This document shows, one piece after another, positions 42,661 to 51,147 of a DNA stretch of 64,000 nt (position 1 is its first letter; each line of letters starts with the position of its first letter). The stretch is taken from the NCBI GenBank assembly GCA_029213045.1, contig JARGPN010000009.1:124001-188000 (forward strand), written 5' to 3'. Source of the DNA: Alcanivoracaceae bacterium (GTDB lineage: Bacteria; Pseudomonadota; Gammaproteobacteria; Pseudomonadales; Alcanivoracaceae). A program made the translations under genes and the position numbers. Under the pieces are notes generated by a model. That model did no database searches and had not been told where the DNA came from. It saw only the letters and a list, made by a program, of their open reading frames with translations.

Positions 42661-45600
42661 CTATTCCCGAGTAACGCGATATACCACCGCATACAAGGCG
42701 GGCAGTGATAGCAGCGTCAGCGCGGTGGCGACGATCAGCCCTCCCATTATCGCAACCGCCATGGGTCCCCAGAATGCCGTCGAGATCAGCGGTATCATGG
42801 CTAAAACAGCGGTAATCGTGGTTAGGAAAATCGGTCTAGCACGGCGCACGGCAGCCGCCACGATCGCGTCAAAACGCGTCATTCCTCTTTGAATATCCTT
42901 ATCGATCTGATCAATCAGGATCAGAGAATTTCGAATAATCATGCCACTCATGACGATCACCCCAAGGAACGCCACAAATCCTAGTGGTCGATCCAAAATA
43001 ATCAACGTCCAGACGGCACCAATAATTCCCAGTGGGCCGGTGACTAGCATCATCAGCGCCAATCCGAAACTACGCAGCTGGAGCATTAAGAGTGTGAGAA
43101 TTAAGGCCGCCATCGGCACCAGCCAAGCCATAATCGATTTCTGCCCCTTCTGCGATTGCTCGACAGTACCGGCAATTTCAATTCCGTAGCCGTGCGGCAT
43201 CAATTGACGAATTTCATCCAGCTTTTGATCCAATCTACGCGCCACCGTGTCACCCTGAGCCTCGGCAACCACGTCACTCTGTACCGTAACGGCGTAATTT
43301 CGATTGTGCCGCCACAAGACGCCCGGCTCCCACGCCAACGATGCGCGAGCCACTTGAGAAATCGGCACCGAACGACCGCTTTCAAGTGGCAGGTAACCCT
43401 GCGCGATAGAGGAGAGATTGTCCCGCTCATGAACTGGCTGACGCAGCAAAATAGGAACGCGGTCATCACCATCAAGGTAGGTGCCAAGCGAAAAGCCCGA
43501 CAATAGAGCCTGGCCAGCCGCAGCAACGCCGGCGGTAGAAGATCCGATCTGGCGGGCACGGGACTGGTCTATCCGCAACGCCATCACCTTGATCGGCTCA
43601 TTCCAGTTGTCATTAAGGCCAGCAACTTCATTGTCCGTAGACATCACATCGCTAACCTGATCAGCCCAGCTGCGCACTTGCTTCGGATCCGCGCCGGTCA
43701 CGCGAAACTGGACCGGATACGGTACCGGCGGCCCGTTTGGCAGCAAACGAGCACGACTACGTATTTCCGGAAACTCTTCCGCCAGTATATGGCGGACACG
43801 TCCAAGTAACTTGTCACGCTGATCAATGTGATCCGCCTCGATGATCATCTGCGAGACATTGCTCTGCGGAAATAATACATCCATGGGCAAATAAAACCGC
43901 GGCGCCCCAGACCCAACAAAACTGGTCACCTGTCCTGTCTCGGGAAGACCGAGCAGGCGCGCCTCTACCCTCTCGACATTTTCCTGCATGTGCGTCACGC
44001 TCGCGCCTTCTTGCAGCCAAAGATCAACCAATATTTCTGGGCGACTCGACTCTGGGAAGAACTGCTTTTCTACCAAACCAATGCCCATTACGCCGACGAG
44101 CAAGGCTAGCCCGGTCACTGCCAGTGTGCGCCACTTGCGCTCCACACAGCTTTCCACCCACCCCTTCACCCGCCGGTAGAATGGGGTGTCATAGACGGCC
44201 TCTGAGTCAAGATCGCTCGGCTCTCGCGGCGCCTCCCGCAGTAATCTGTGAGCCATGAAAGGAACAAAATAAACTGCAACCAACCAAGAAATGATCAGCG
44301 TCGAGGCGGTCACCGCAAAAATAGCAAAGGTATATTCACCAACCGATGACTTAGCGAGCCCGATCGGAAGAAAGCCAACAGCAGTAATTAAAGTGCCGGT
44401 GAGCATCGGCATCGCCGTTTCTGAGTAAGCAAAGGTCGCGGCACTAAAACGATCCAGCCCCTCTTCTAGCTTGCGCACCGTCATCTCAATAATAATGATG
44501 GCATCGTCCACCAATAAACCGAGGGAAATAATCAAGGCGCCCAGTGAAATCTTGTGCAAATTAATGTCGGCGAGATACATCACCAAAAACGTGCCCGCCA
44601 GTACGGTCGGGATCGCCAGCGCCACAACCACACCCGGCCGCCAATCAATATTCCAAATACTGCCCTGCATACCCAAGGTGACGAACGTCACCAACAACAC
44701 AATCAGCAGTGCCTCGATCAGCGCGCTGATGAATTCGCCAACGGAGTCTGCCACGACTTTGGGCTGATTTTGCACACGCTCCAGCTCCATGCCTAACGGC
44801 AAGTTGGCGCGAATGATTTGAAGTTCACTCTGCAGCCGCTCGCCAAGCTGAATAATGTCGCCGCCCTTGCGCATCGAAACACCGATGGCGATGACAGGCC
44901 TGCCGTTGACGCGCACAAGAGGGTCGCTTGGGTCGACATAACCTTCCTGTACCGTGGCAATATCCGAAAGCTTAACGGTGCGCCCATCAGCGTGAACCGG
45001 TAACGCCCGTAACGCGTCGAGATTATTAATCTGCCCCGACACCCGCATCGGAATTTGTTCCCGCTCCGCTTGCAAGACGCCCGCTGGCCGCACCTCACTT
45101 TGCAGCGTCAGCTGCTCGGCCAGCGTCGGAATGGTGATACCCAGCATGGCTAGCCGCGCATGGGAGGCCTCAACAAGAACACGACGCGTCTGACTCCCAA
45201 ATAGCTTCACTCGTCCCACGTCAGGAAGCCGCATCAGCGATTTACTGATCTGGTCAGCGGTATCCTCTAGCTCACGCCAACTGAACTCATCGCCTTGCAG
45301 CGCATAAATCAAACCGAAAACATCGCCGAACTCGTCATTAATAAACGGGCCTTGTACCGCCGGCGGCATTTGTGGCCAGACATCACCAATTTTCTTGCGC
45401 GCCAAATACCAGATATGCGGAATCTGGTCCGGCGGAGAAGAATCCTTAATCTGGAAGATAATGTTGAGCTCACCGGGCTTCGCGTAGCTGCGAATCTCAT
45501 CGGCGTACGGAACGTCTTGAAGGGTTCTTTCGAGGCGGTCACCCACCTGCTCGACCATTTGTTCAGCCGTGGCGCCAGGCCAATATGCCTGCACAACCAT

Positions 45601-45738
45601 CATCCGGTAGTTGAATGGAGGGTCTTCATCCTGCCCCAGAGAACCGAGGGAGAACCCGCCCGCCATAAGCAGCAAAACAAGGAAGTATAGCGCCATCTTT
45701 GGTTGGCTGATGGCGGCCCGAGACGGATTAAACTTCAT
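42661..45738 (-). CDS. RND efflux transporter permease (HAE1-type)
   Basis: The 1025-residue inner-membrane protein has the full RND plan: one helix, a large periplasmic porter loop, a helix bundle (about 335-535), a second periplasmic loop and a final bundle. The proton-relay motif GLLVDDAIIIIE carries the Asp pair typical of HAE-type pumps. An N-terminal MKFNPSRAAISQPKMALYFLVLLLM and FSLGSLGQDEDPPFNYR indicate the TriC/AcrB-like efflux group. The ATG lies 2 bp after the adaptor stop; a TTG two codons earlier is less likely. With the adaptor it should export toxic hydrophobic compounds through an outer-membrane channel not encoded here. Confidence 0.9.
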   Translation of the reverse strand: MKFNPSRAAISQPKMALYFLVLLLMAGGFSLGSLGQDEDPPFNYRMMVVQAYWPGATAEQMVEQVGDRLERTLQDVPYADEIRSYAKPGELNIIFQIKDSSPPDQIPHIWYLARKKIGDVWPQMPPAVQGPFINDEFGDVFGLIYALQGDEFSWRELEDTADQISKSLMRLPDVGRVKLFGSQTRRVLVEASHARLAMLGITIPTLAEQLTLQSEVRPAGVLQAEREQIPMRVSGQINNLDALRALPVHADGRTVKLSDIATVQEGYVDPSDPLVRVNGRPVIAIGVSMRKGGDIIQLGERLQSELQIIRANLPLGMELERVQNQPKVVADSVGEFISALIEALLIVLLVTFVTLGMQGSIWNIDWRPGVVVALAIPTVLAGTFLVMYLADINLHKISLGALIISLGLLVDDAIIIIEMTVRKLEEGLDRFSAATFAYSETAMPMLTGTLITAVGFLPIGLAKSSVGEYTFAIFAVTASTLIISWLVAVYFVPFMAHRLLREAPREPSDLDSEAVYDTPFYRRVKGWVESCVERKWRTLAVTGLALLVGVMGIGLVEKQFFPESSRPEILVDLWLQEGASVTHMQENVERVEARLLGLPETGQVTSFVGSGAPRFYLPMDVLFPQSNVSQMIIEADHIDQRDKLLGRVRHILAEEFPEIRSRARLLPNGPPVPYPVQFRVTGADPKQVRSWADQVSDVMSTDNEVAGLNDNWNEPIKVMALRIDQSRARQIGSSTAGVAAAGQALLSGFSLGTYLDGDDRVPILLRQPVHERDNLSSIAQGYLPLESGRSVPISQVARASLAWEPGVLWRHNRNYAVTVQSDVVAEAQGDTVARRLDQKLDEIRQLMPHGYGIEIAGTVEQSQKGQKSIMAWLVPMAALILTLLMLQLRSFGLALMMLVTGPLGIIGAVWTLIILDRPLGFVAFLGVIVMSGMIIRNSLILIDQIDKDIQRGMTRFDAIVAAAVRRARPIFLTTITAVLAMIPLISTAFWGPMAVAIMGGLIVATALTLLSLPALYAVVYRVTRE

Positions 45739-45740
45739 TC

Positions 45741-46856
45741 TCAAGGCGCCTCTTGCTCGGCCGAAATCGGTTCCATAGCACGAGCAGGCATACCATCGGT
45801 AATCACATGGACGCCAGCCAAGGCCAGTAACTCACCTGGTTCTACACCCTGTACCAACGCATCGTTGCCGCGCACACCCACAATCTCAACCGAGCGATGA
45901 CGCATCACACCCTGCTCTGCATCGTAAACCCAAACGCCTGCTCCCTGCTCCAGCTGAATCAGCGAAGCTGACGGTACCAGTACGCCGGGAATGCTGTCCG
46001 CCGGTCGAAGTCGCAGAACCCCTGTCATGCCAACCTCTAAAGCAGGCGCTTGGGTGTCAATGCTGTAACGGGCGCGGAATGTGCGGGTAACGGGATCGGC
46101 CGCCGCCCCTAATTCACGCAAGCTAACGGAATATTCCTGCTCACCATGCGCCCATAACCTGAGCGTGGCATCCGTTGCCATTGCCAGCGCGCGCTGCCCC
46201 TCAGGAATATCGACGACGATATCCCGAGGGCCGTCTACCACAAGACTCAAAACAGGCGTTCCAGGGGCAACAACATCTCCGACATCAACGAATACCCCTG
46301 TCACCACCCCCGCATCGACGGCTTTAAGATTCGCGTAATCAAGGCGATTTTTGGCTTGTGACAACTCCGACTCGGTTTGATCCAACACTGCCCGCGACCG
46401 TCGCGCGGCCAACTCGGCCCGATCCAGCTCAACATCAGAAACAAACTTCTGTTCGTGCAACCCACGGAATCGTTTCAACTCAGTCTCAGCCAGCCCCCAG
46501 TCCGCCTTGGCGCCATCGCGCCTTGCCAATGCAGCGGTGTACTCAAGCTGAAGATCGGCGCGATCCAGTCTCATCAACACTTCTCCCTGATGCACCACAT
46601 CACCAGGACTCACCAGCCTTTGGCTTATTTTGCCATTCACACGAAAGCCCGGCGCCGATTCCACTCTGGCCTGTACCGAACCTGCGAACTCAACCATCGT
46701 GCTTACGTCGGCCGACTCAACTTTTGTTAATTTAACCGGCCTTGCTTCGGGCACCTCAGGCTCTGGGCTACAGCCCATAACGGCGGTCAAAAGCATTACC
46801 GTGAGCAACCGTGCAGAGCGCTCGAAAAAGATATCTTTCGTCTTACTATTCGTCAC
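45741..46856 (-). CDS. RND efflux periplasmic adaptor (membrane fusion lipoprotein)
   Basis: The 371-residue protein starts with a short basic N-terminus and the lipobox LTAVMGC, then has a barrel-sandwich/biotinyl-lipoyl half (GKISQRLVSPGDVVHQGEVLMRLD), a helical hairpin (about 105-165), the second lipoyl half (AGVVTGVFVDVGDVVAPGTPVLSL) and beta-barrel/membrane-proximal domains. This is the AcrA/MexA architecture. The GTG start follows AGGTGG and is one base after the TetR stop. The upstream in-frame GTG at 46865 is inside the TetR gene. It is cotranscribed with the permease. Confidence 0.88.
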   Translation of the reverse strand: MTNSKTKDIFFERSARLLTVMLLTAVMGCSPEPEVPEARPVKLTKVESADVSTMVEFAGSVQARVESAPGFRVNGKISQRLVSPGDVVHQGEVLMRLDRADLQLEYTAALARRDGAKADWGLAETELKRFRGLHEQKFVSDVELDRAELAARRSRAVLDQTESELSQAKNRLDYANLKAVDAGVVTGVFVDVGDVVAPGTPVLSLVVDGPRDIVVDIPEGQRALAMATDATLRLWAHGEQEYSVSLRELGAAADPVTRTFRARYSIDTQAPALEVGMTGVLRLRPADSIPGVLVPSASLIQLEQGAGVWVYDAEQGVMRHRSVEIVGVRGNDALVQGVEPGELLALAGVHVITDGMPARAMEPISAEQEAP

Positions 46857-46857
46857 A

Positions 46858-47505
46858 TTAACCACCTATTGAGAACAGCGAAGCCACCAACACATCGACA
46901 ACTTCATCTGCTACATGCGCCATTTCTGAACTCGCCACATCCGTACCTTCGCCAATCAGCAATATCGGAAAAACCAATAACCGTGGCGCACCTAACATCA
47001 ACGCCTCAAACCCGATTCGACCCAGCTGACGCTTTTTACTGCCATGGAGATACATCTCCCACAGCACGTCCATAATCGGCCTCAGATAACGCGCACGCAG
47101 AAAAGCGGCGCGGCGGTTTTCTTGCTCACCTTCGCGATAAAGAAACGCCAACAAGCCCGGCTTGCCGAGTAACGAATGCAAAACGCCCCTCATCGATTCA
47201 CTAAGGTCCACCGCCCCGGCACGATCTGTCGGATGAAGCGAAGCCCGCAAAACCTCCATCTGCTGCTCATGGATAGGGCCGTATGCGGCCTCTACCGCCT
47301 CGAACCAAAGCGCTTCTTTTGTCCCAAACATGTGGTTAAGCAGCGCGGTGCTGACACCCGCCAATGAAGAAATCTGGCGGATCGTGGCGCTGTCGTAACC
47401 CTGGGTCATGAAAACCTGGAAAGCAGCTGCCAACACAGCCTGCTGAGAAACAGGATCGGCCTTGGATGAAGGTCTGCCACGAGGGCGAATTGATTTATTG
47501 GACAT
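46858..47505 (-). CDS. TetR-family regulator of the efflux operon
   Basis: The 215-residue protein has an N-terminal helix-turn-helix (AFQVFMTQGYDSATIRQISSLAGVSTALLNHMFGTKEALW, about 28-68) and a helical C-terminal ligand domain. It is the first gene of a leftward TetR-adaptor-permease operon with junctions of one or two bases. It probably represses its own operon and is released by a pumped compound. Its recognition helix differs from those of the two other TetR proteins in this window, and the 18-bp palindromes described elsewhere are not seen near it. Confidence 0.85.
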   Translation of the reverse strand: MSNKSIRPRGRPSSKADPVSQQAVLAAAFQVFMTQGYDSATIRQISSLAGVSTALLNHMFGTKEALWFEAVEAAYGPIHEQQMEVLRASLHPTDRAGAVDLSESMRGVLHSLLGKPGLLAFLYREGEQENRRAAFLRARYLRPIMDVLWEMYLHGSKKRQLGRIGFEALMLGAPRLLVFPILLIGEGTDVASSEMAHVADEVVDVLVASLFSIGG

Positions 47506-47664
47506 TCGGCCAATTTAAGGCACGACTACCGTGAGTGCAAGTGAAAGGAGAATTTTTAGGCTACTTTAGGACGGCAGGATACGCGCTCCATCGTTGCCGA
47601 GGAGACAGCGCGGATAAATCACGCTATTAACGAAAGGGGCGACACCGCCAGCCCCCGTGGATCG

Positions 47665-48279
47665 CTACTGATCAGTTCTGCTAATCACCGCATCCCTAAT
47701 CAAATGCCAGACGAAGTTGCCAATATCTTCAGCCGAATATCGACCTCCCTCATGAAACCAAGTCGCCACCCAGTTGAGGGCGCCAAGACCAATCAACCGC
47801 AACAAACTCAGATCCACATCCGCACGGACCACCCCCTGAGCCGCAAGCGATTGCAACATCGTCGCCCACAACACCTCATATCTGTCACGCAAGCCGATCA
47901 TTTCTTGCCGCGCTTCCCCGCGCAGGGAGCGCCACTCGAACAGCAACACGTAAACCATGTCCGAGCCACCAACCAACAGCTCCAGATGCGCATTCAGGGC
48001 TCTTCGCAGCTGCTCAACAGGATCAGAAACCCCCGTAATCGCGAATGAAACCGAATTTGAAGCCTGCTCCAAAGCCAGTCGCATCAAATCGACCAGCAGA
48101 CTTTCTTTTGACGGGTAACGGTAATGAAGGCTGCCCGGCAACATGTCACACGCCTCAGCAATTTCTTTAACGGTCGTTCGATCAAACCCCTGCTGCCTAA
48201 ACAAACGCGCCGCTGCCGCCAGCACAAGCTCACGGTCCGTTTCGGCCACCGGTGCGGCCTGATTTTTCTTTCTTCCCAT
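47665..48279 (-). CDS. TetR-family regulator of the hydrophobic-substrate cluster
   Basis: The 204-residue protein has an N-terminal helix-turn-helix (ARLFRQQGFDRTTVKEIAEACDMLPGSLHYRY, about 23-54) and a ligand domain with LGALNWVATWFHEGG, like the AtuR-type TetR at 21939-22544. The two share ARLFR-QG-DRTTV and the Trp-rich core, so they are likely paralogs. The gene is divergent from the first PF10118 gene, and the 18-bp palindrome at 48404-48421 lies between them. Two further copies precede fadL and the monooxygenase gene. A repressor that reads an acyl-CoA-type ligand is inferred. Confidence 0.85.
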   Translation of the reverse strand: MGRKKNQAAPVAETDRELVLAAAARLFRQQGFDRTTVKEIAEACDMLPGSLHYRYPSKESLLVDLMRLALEQASNSVSFAITGVSDPVEQLRRALNAHLELLVGGSDMVYVLLFEWRSLRGEARQEMIGLRDRYEVLWATMLQSLAAQGVVRADVDLSLLRLIGLGALNWVATWFHEGGRYSAEDIGNFVWHLIRDAVISRTDQ

Positions 48280-48403
48280 GAGCCCATCCTACGCTGTAAG
48301 TCATTGATTCTAACATCAAAATTAAAGTCATCACACCTTCCGATGCGACATCATCCGCGTTAGAACGGCAAAAAACACGGGCAATGCGTGTTCATTTGTT
48401 GAG

Positions 48404-48421
48404 TTTGGCTCACCAACCAAA
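48404..48421. promoter_or_regulatory. Palindromic operator, copy A
   Basis: TTTGGCTCACCAACCAAA is an 18-bp imperfect palindrome 36 bp before the first PF10118 gene and about 124 bp before the divergent TetR gene. It matches copies B and C at both arms, with one arm change (C for T). Confidence 0.75.
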
Positions 48422-48457
48422 TATATTGATGCAGCACCCTTCGTCTGGAGAAGCCCC

Positions 48458-49399
48458 ATGGCCCTCGCAAATCGTAAGATCGGTTATAACGAAGTTGTCA
48501 CCCGAGATATACACTTCCCCATGCATATTAATAATGTGAGCCGTCATTGGTTCGCAAATGACCCTTGGTCTACGCACTGGATGAACGCCATTCTCGCCGC
48601 CGTTCCTGACGGAGAGCGCTGGGTGATGAATTCAGCAAGACGCCAACTTAACAACCTTGATGATCCAGAGGTTCGCAAAGCCGCGAAAAAATTCATCCAT
48701 CAAGAGCGGATTCATGCCCGCGAACACGATGAGATGAATGCCGTCGGGGTCAAGCACGGAATCCCCATCGACAAAGTTGAAGGCGTCTTCAAGTTGATTC
48801 GCAAGCAACTTCAACACCGCCTCACTGACGACATGCAAAGCTCTATCGCCGCTGCTTTCGAGCATTTCACCGCCATCATCTCTGCGGTATTGCTCGAACA
48901 CCCAGAGCTTTTTGACGACACTCATCCCGAATTAAGTGCCATGCTCTACTGGCATTTCGTCGAAGAAACGGAACACAAGAGTGTCAGCTTTGATGTTTTC
49001 GTTGACGCCAGTGGCGGCGGCTTACGCAGTTACCGGTTGCGCGCGAGTGGGATGCTGCTGGCCATTGCGCTGGGTTTCCCAATCATGATCGGCAATCAGA
49101 CCTATCTGCTATACAAAGATCGACAGATATTGAATCTACGCTCAGCCGCGCACATGGCGAAAATGCTTTTCTGGCGGCCCGGTATTCTGTCCAAGGTCCT
49201 CGGTGGCGTAACGCCCTACTTCTCCCCGACCTTCCATCCCTGGGATGACGACAACCGACATGTGATTCATATCTGGAAGCGCGCCTACGAAGAGACCGGC
49301 GATCCACAGAAGGCCTATCAGGCACTGCGTGATCACCGCAGACGCAACCTCCCCCCGACACGTACGACGCCCCTCATGCCTGCTTCGCGACAGGCATGA
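48458..49399 (+). CDS. PF10118 (COG3687) putative di-iron/metal-dependent hydrolase, first copy
   Basis: The 313-residue protein belongs to the PF10118 metal-dependent hydrolase family of unknown reaction. Two E/H-rich helices look like a ferritin-type metal site: HQERIHAREHDEMN (about 85-98) and YWHFVEETEHKSVSFDVF (about 165-182), with the family core EExEHKxVxFD. A hydrophobic segment (about 195-215) and a C-terminal WKRAYEETG follow. ATG follows GGAGAAGCCCC. A paralog (56854-57738) lies in the same cluster. Partner or substrate may be a lipid; the family's neighbours are usually monooxygenases and SDRs. Confidence 0.82.
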   Translation: MALANRKIGYNEVVTRDIHFPMHINNVSRHWFANDPWSTHWMNAILAAVPDGERWVMNSARRQLNNLDDPEVRKAAKKFIHQERIHAREHDEMNAVGVKHGIPIDKVEGVFKLIRKQLQHRLTDDMQSSIAAAFEHFTAIISAVLLEHPELFDDTHPELSAMLYWHFVEETEHKSVSFDVFVDASGGGLRSYRLRASGMLLAIALGFPIMIGNQTYLLYKDRQILNLRSAAHMAKMLFWRPGILSKVLGGVTPYFSPTFHPWDDDNRHVIHIWKRAYEETGDPQKAYQALRDHRRRNLPPTRTTPLMPASRQA

Positions 49400-49748
49400 G
49401 GAAACCGAGGCGCCGACCGATGCCCGCCGCAGTATTAACTGGGGCCGGCATCACATAGCACGAAACCGCCATGCTCTTATCAGCGGCAACGCCGGACAAC
49501 GGCCAACAAAGGGAGCCTTCCAACGAAGCCCAGATTGGGTGCCGGCAAACCCAACCATGCCCTGCCAAACGGGCGAAAGAAGCGCTCTCAACTACCGCTT
49601 ACGTTATCCATCGTCAGCGCCGTCTTTTTTTGGCCTTTCTAAACCTCCCCTCCCCCATAGACACCCGCGCAGAAATTTGACAGTCTTGTTTGGTCGATCA
49701 ACCAAACAATCTAAACAACAAAGCCTCGAATCATCTTAGGAGTTACAA
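49400..49748. other. Intergenic region before the fadL-type gene
   Basis: About 350 bp lie between the PF10118 gene and fadL. The only clear element is the operator at its right end. Short open frames here have no support. The sequence between stop and operator shows no terminator with a clear U-tract. Confidence 0.5.
49689..49706. promoter_or_regulatory. Palindromic operator, copy B
   Basis: TTTGGTCGATCAACCAAA is an 18-bp palindrome (arms TTTGGT/ACCAAA) 42 bp before the fadL-type ATG. It is the most symmetric of the three copies. Confidence 0.8.
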
Positions 49749-51098
49749 ATGCCTTCAGGAAAAAATAAACGCCTGTCCCTTCTTGCTGCCGCACTGTTTT
49801 CACCCTGCATCGCCAGTGCCGGCGCTGGCGACAGCGCCACCAACTATGGCTTAGGCCCCATGAATGTCGGCAGCGCGTTAGCGTTCAGCCCTTTTACATC
49901 AAACAGTTGGTCGGTTTACTACAACCCCGCCGCAATGGCTCGCTCCCCAGAGGGGGAGCTAAGTACCATTGTGCAGTATGGTGACCAAGAACTACGCGCC
50001 AAGTCGTTAGGCGGAACAGCCCCTTTAGCACGCGAAAATGATGTGCTCTCCGACGCCAGCTCGGAGCTATTACTGATAGGCCTCAAGACCCGTCTGGCCG
50101 GCGTCACTAGTACAGAGACACCGATATACTTCGGCCTGAACGTTGGCGTTGATGAATTTACCTCCAACCTCGTGCCCTACCAAGCCAATACCTCGCAGAA
50201 GGGACAGTTCTTACGCTACGAATCCCAACCACTTTATTTGGCCTTTGGTGGCGCAGTCAGCAACATCGTCAGAGGTGTTGACCTCGGGATATCCGCACGG
50301 CTAACGCTAGAAGCGAAGGCCAGCATGCAAGCCGTATCTGACCTTGGCGGAAACACCGATTCAGAAAAGCTTTCTCTTGAAGCGTCTCCCTCCCTGTCGC
50401 CAGCACTCGGTATCAACGTCCGCACAGGCGAAATATTTTGCGGCTCGGGCGAATGCATGCCTTTTGGCATGGACAAGTTAGAGGTCGCACTATTTTGGCG
50501 GGCCGAAAGCAACTATGAGGTCTCCGTAGACGCCAATGTCGTCGTACCTGGCGTTATACCTGACCCTGGGTTGGGCCTGCTACTGACCACAATCGACACC
50601 TATCAACCCGAGGTTCGCGGTGCCGCCCTCTTACTGCCTGTCGGAAAATTCGAACTCACGGCGGCGATCGAACAACACAGCTGGTCCGCCCTGCAAAAAG
50701 AATTTGCCCAAGACACCATCCGGGACCAAGCCAATTTGGCGTTTGACGATGTCACCATTCCACGTATCGGTGTCAGCTATCAATGGTCTGACTCGCTGAA
50801 GCTATTTGCTGGCGCAGCAATAGAGGATTCACCGCTACAGTCAAACCGGTCCCAAGATGTTAACTATCTCGACACCGACAAAAAGGTTCTAGGATTAGGC
50901 GCAAGCTACCGTCTCGCCAGCGCGCCACTGGTAAACATGCCGCTAGAAATTGCCCTCGCATACCAGTACCAAATGCTGGATGAGGCTGACTTTGAACTCA
51001 CCTCCATTAACTCTCCTACCCACCCCGCCCCTTACGAGACCGTAACAGCGGATGGTGAAATCCAAGTCTTTTCCTCGTCCTTTTCTCTAAAGTTCTGA
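49749..51098 (+). CDS. FadL/OmpP1-type outer-membrane hydrophobic-compound transporter
   Basis: The 449-residue protein starts with a signal peptide (MPSGKNKRLSLLAAALFSPCIASA) and the family hatch sequence AGAGDSATNYG...SNSWSVYYNPAAMA, then a beta-barrel with amphipathic strands ending in an aromatic SLKF. FadL proteins take long-chain fatty acids, alkanes or aromatics from the medium through a lateral opening. A lipoprotein gene follows 49 bp later, like the fadL-lipoprotein pairs of Vibrio. The ATG follows TAGGAG. Its promoter region carries the 18-bp palindrome, so import is probably co-regulated with catabolism. Confidence 0.88.
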   Translation: MPSGKNKRLSLLAAALFSPCIASAGAGDSATNYGLGPMNVGSALAFSPFTSNSWSVYYNPAAMARSPEGELSTIVQYGDQELRAKSLGGTAPLARENDVLSDASSELLLIGLKTRLAGVTSTETPIYFGLNVGVDEFTSNLVPYQANTSQKGQFLRYESQPLYLAFGGAVSNIVRGVDLGISARLTLEAKASMQAVSDLGGNTDSEKLSLEASPSLSPALGINVRTGEIFCGSGECMPFGMDKLEVALFWRAESNYEVSVDANVVVPGVIPDPGLGLLLTTIDTYQPEVRGAALLLPVGKFELTAAIEQHSWSALQKEFAQDTIRDQANLAFDDVTIPRIGVSYQWSDSLKLFAGAAIEDSPLQSNRSQDVNYLDTDKKVLGLGASYRLASAPLVNMPLEIALAYQYQMLDEADFELTSINSPTHPAPYETVTADGEIQVFSSSFSLKF

Positions 51099-51147
51099 GG
51101 TTAAAGTTTTGACACCCCTAAAAATAATGCCTCTCCGGAGAAGAACA

